64,000 nt of DNA, taken from positions 94,116 through 158,115 of the forward strand of contig JALHMF010000007.1 in assembly GCA_022844205.1 (NCBI GenBank), read 5' to 3'. The notes under the pieces were generated by a model that made no database searches, was not told the origin of the DNA, and was given only the letters and a program-made list of their open reading frames with translations. Below, piece after piece: positions 63,054-64,000 of this stretch (positions within the stretch are counted from its first letter, which is position 1; each line of letters opens with the position of its first letter). The DNA comes from Xanthobacteraceae bacterium (lineage in GTDB: Bacteria; Pseudomonadota; Alphaproteobacteria; Rhizobiales; Xanthobacteraceae). Position numbers and translations under genes: made by a program.

Positions 63054-63151
63054 GGGATGCCGGAGACATGCCGGTCTCCACGGTGTCGTGTGTGTGTTGG
63101 AAAAAACACACGACGGTCTTCGCCGCGGTGGCCGGATTTCGCCGGCATCCC
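63054..63151. repeat. Long imperfect hairpin
   Basis: The outer arms are GGGATGCCGG and CCGGCATCCC; the inner arms TGTCGTGTGTGTGTT and AACACACGACG enclose an A-rich loop. The near-symmetry spans 98 bp. If transcribed it would fold strongly. Confidence 0.75.
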
Positions 63152-63457
63152 GCACGCGACGTTTGTAGGCTTGCTCCACAGAACCCCCGGTGGACTTACC
63201 TTGCTATCCACCGCTGTCGGCCGGTCCGCTGCCTGGGTTTGGATCGTCCCGTACGGCAGCGTCACCTTCCGGTCCTGTGGCGCGCGGCAGGCGCGCCGGG
63301 ATCCTATGGCTTGGGCCGCCGCATACGCCTTGCGTAGGCGCACACGGCCGTCGCACCCCGCCCCCACCTTCAAGAACGCCTCCGGAAGGCGCCCCTCCGT
63401 GGACGGGGATGGATAGGAATATAGTCCTTAATTAATGTTTGTCAAGGTTGAGCCAGC

Positions 63458-63892
63458 CTAGACAACGATCAATCGGTGAAATGGGTCGCCTGAGCCAATT
63501 TTATTTAAGGCTTCAAATACGTGGTCGCCAAGCATGTTCGCATTTTGCATGAGTTTTTTACCTGTATCCTTATCCATGAAACGAGAAATCAGTTCCTGTT
63601 CTGGCGCATTAGTTGAATCAAGGAAAATCTCATATTGCGTAAGAAGCGTTTGAATAGAGGGATGAGCTTCTTTTAGGTCGTCTTGTTCAAGCAGCCATCT
63701 AATACGCCCCGTTGGGGATAAAGCGATCATTCTGACAGCGTCATCTTTGCTGACAGTCTTATTTCTTTTGTAGATTGCTAATAAAAAAAGGAGCGCCGAA
63801 TAGCACGTGAGTAATCGGCTGTGTTTTAATTTGTAATTCTTCAACTTTCCTTTTGCTTTGACCTCTTCCGGCTCACGTTCCTGACCTGCCAC
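63458..63892 (-). CDS. AT-rich orphan hypothetical protein (likely acquired)
   Basis: 144 aa from a GTG after GGAGGAAAAACTCA, an excellent ribosome site. It has a basic N-terminus (KAKGKLKNYKLKHS), one hydrophobic stretch (LTCYSALLFLLAIY), then a soluble region (ALSPTGRIRWLLEQDDLKEA, LLTQYEIFLDSTNAPEQELI). No domain recognised. Base and codon use are AT-rich, unlike everything to its left. It is next to an IS3 element, so horizontal origin is likely. Function unknown. Confidence 0.72.
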   Translation of the reverse strand: MAGQEREPEEVKAKGKLKNYKLKHSRLLTCYSALLFLLAIYKRNKTVSKDDAVRMIALSPTGRIRWLLEQDDLKEAHPSIQTLLTQYEIFLDSTNAPEQELISRFMDKDTGKKLMQNANMLGDHVFEALNKIGSGDPFHRLIVV

Positions 63893-63945
63893 TGAGTTTT
63901 TCCTCCACGCGGAGTTAGAGTCCGGCCTCGGAAAGGGGACGGACG

Positions 63946-64000
63946 ATGAAGCGGAAGCGGTTCACTGAAGAACAGATCATCGTGGTTTTGCGGGAGCACG
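63946..64000 (+). mobile_element. Start of an IS3-family transposase (OrfA), cut by the window end
   Basis: The visible 18 residues, MKRKRFTEEQIIVVLREH, are the N-terminus of IS3-type OrfA (HTH_Tnp_1). The ATG is preceded by GGGGACGGACG. The left end of the element should lie in 63905-63945; its inverted repeat cannot be defined without the other end. OrfB and the rest are beyond 64000. Confidence 0.85.

Larger units (their letters stand above)
62705..63457. other. 753-bp gene-free region: repeat module before the AT-rich right edge
   Basis: Contains a family-B repeat (62875-62965), a large hairpin (63054-63151) and GC-rich sequence to ~63420 with many small palindromes. Open frames here on both strands are repeat translations without ribosome sites and are not called. 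At ~63420 the composition drops sharply to AT-rich, marking a boundary. Confidence 0.68.

Noticed and set aside
62876..63373. A 165-codon minus-strand frame through the repeat module
   Set aside because: It translates a family-B repeat and the large hairpin; repeat-derived frames like this are common false genes in related genomes.

Overview
The window is high-GC alphaproteobacterial chromosome, most likely from a Hyphomicrobiales (Rhizobiales) member near Xanthobacteraceae/Nitrobacteraceae. The evidence is gene content and order: sciP beside flagellar genes, uvrC-pgsA-moaD-moaE, lgt/midA/pgeF, a CoA-type Nudix gene followed by a small membrane protein and a CCA-adding enzyme, DUF1236, DUF4112 and DM13 proteins. 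Dispersed palindromic repeats of the kind common in this order are also present. Cytochrome b and c1 are separate genes, unlike the fused fbcH of Bradyrhizobium, which argues against that genus. The exact taxon cannot be fixed from sequence alone.

Layout. 1-1.9 kb: end of a flagellar locus (fliK C-terminus, flgD, sciP). 1.9-5.5 kb: DMT permease, tail-anchored protein, phosphoesterase, Nudix and GNAT genes. 5.5-12.3 kb (minus): a tightly coupled MoxR / DUF58 / BatA-DUF4159 / membrane-protein operon. 12.5-15.3 kb: DUF1285, Nudix, small membrane protein and tRNA CCA-adding enzyme. 16-21 kb: DM13 protein, hemF-trmL (minus) divergent from petABC (cytochrome bc1). 21-31.6 kb: apt, two MaoC genes, ychF-pth-rplY, prs-fkbM, a lipoprotein, midA-pgeF, DUF3597, lgt. 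31.7-38.7 kb: UbiK-like, YbjN, proC, TetR/COQ9-like, CsaA-like, an EnvZ/OmpR pair with a MarR regulator, and a branched-chain aminotransferase. 38.7-44 kb (minus): SDR, uvrC, pgsA, moaD, moaE, glycosyltransferase. 44-53 kb: outer-membrane barrel, GST, cold-shock protein, rlmJ, RNase T2 with a coupled secreted protein, three DUF1236-type secreted proteins and several small envelope proteins. 53-62.7 kb: uvrB, intradiol dioxygenase, MBL hydrolase, polysaccharide deacetylase, three paralogous tiny secreted proteins, DUF4112. 62.9-64 kb: a repeat-rich non-coding module, an AT-rich orphan gene and the start of an IS3-type transposase.

Most of the window is ordinary housekeeping chromosome. The least explained parts are (i) three separately transcribed paralogues of a 54-58 residue exported lysine-rich protein with a shared KKLS-x-G-[FW]-M-E-E core (61.1-62.1 kb), the middle one preceded by tandem 19-bp repeats; (ii) a run of small secreted proteins at 47-52 kb including three DUF1236-like paralogues; (iii) a 37-residue lysine/glutamine-rich protein at 21.1 kb; (iv) at least eleven intergenic palindromic repeats in three families; and (v) the AT-rich, IS-flanked right edge. 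No tRNA, rRNA, CRISPR array, prophage or complete insertion sequence was seen.
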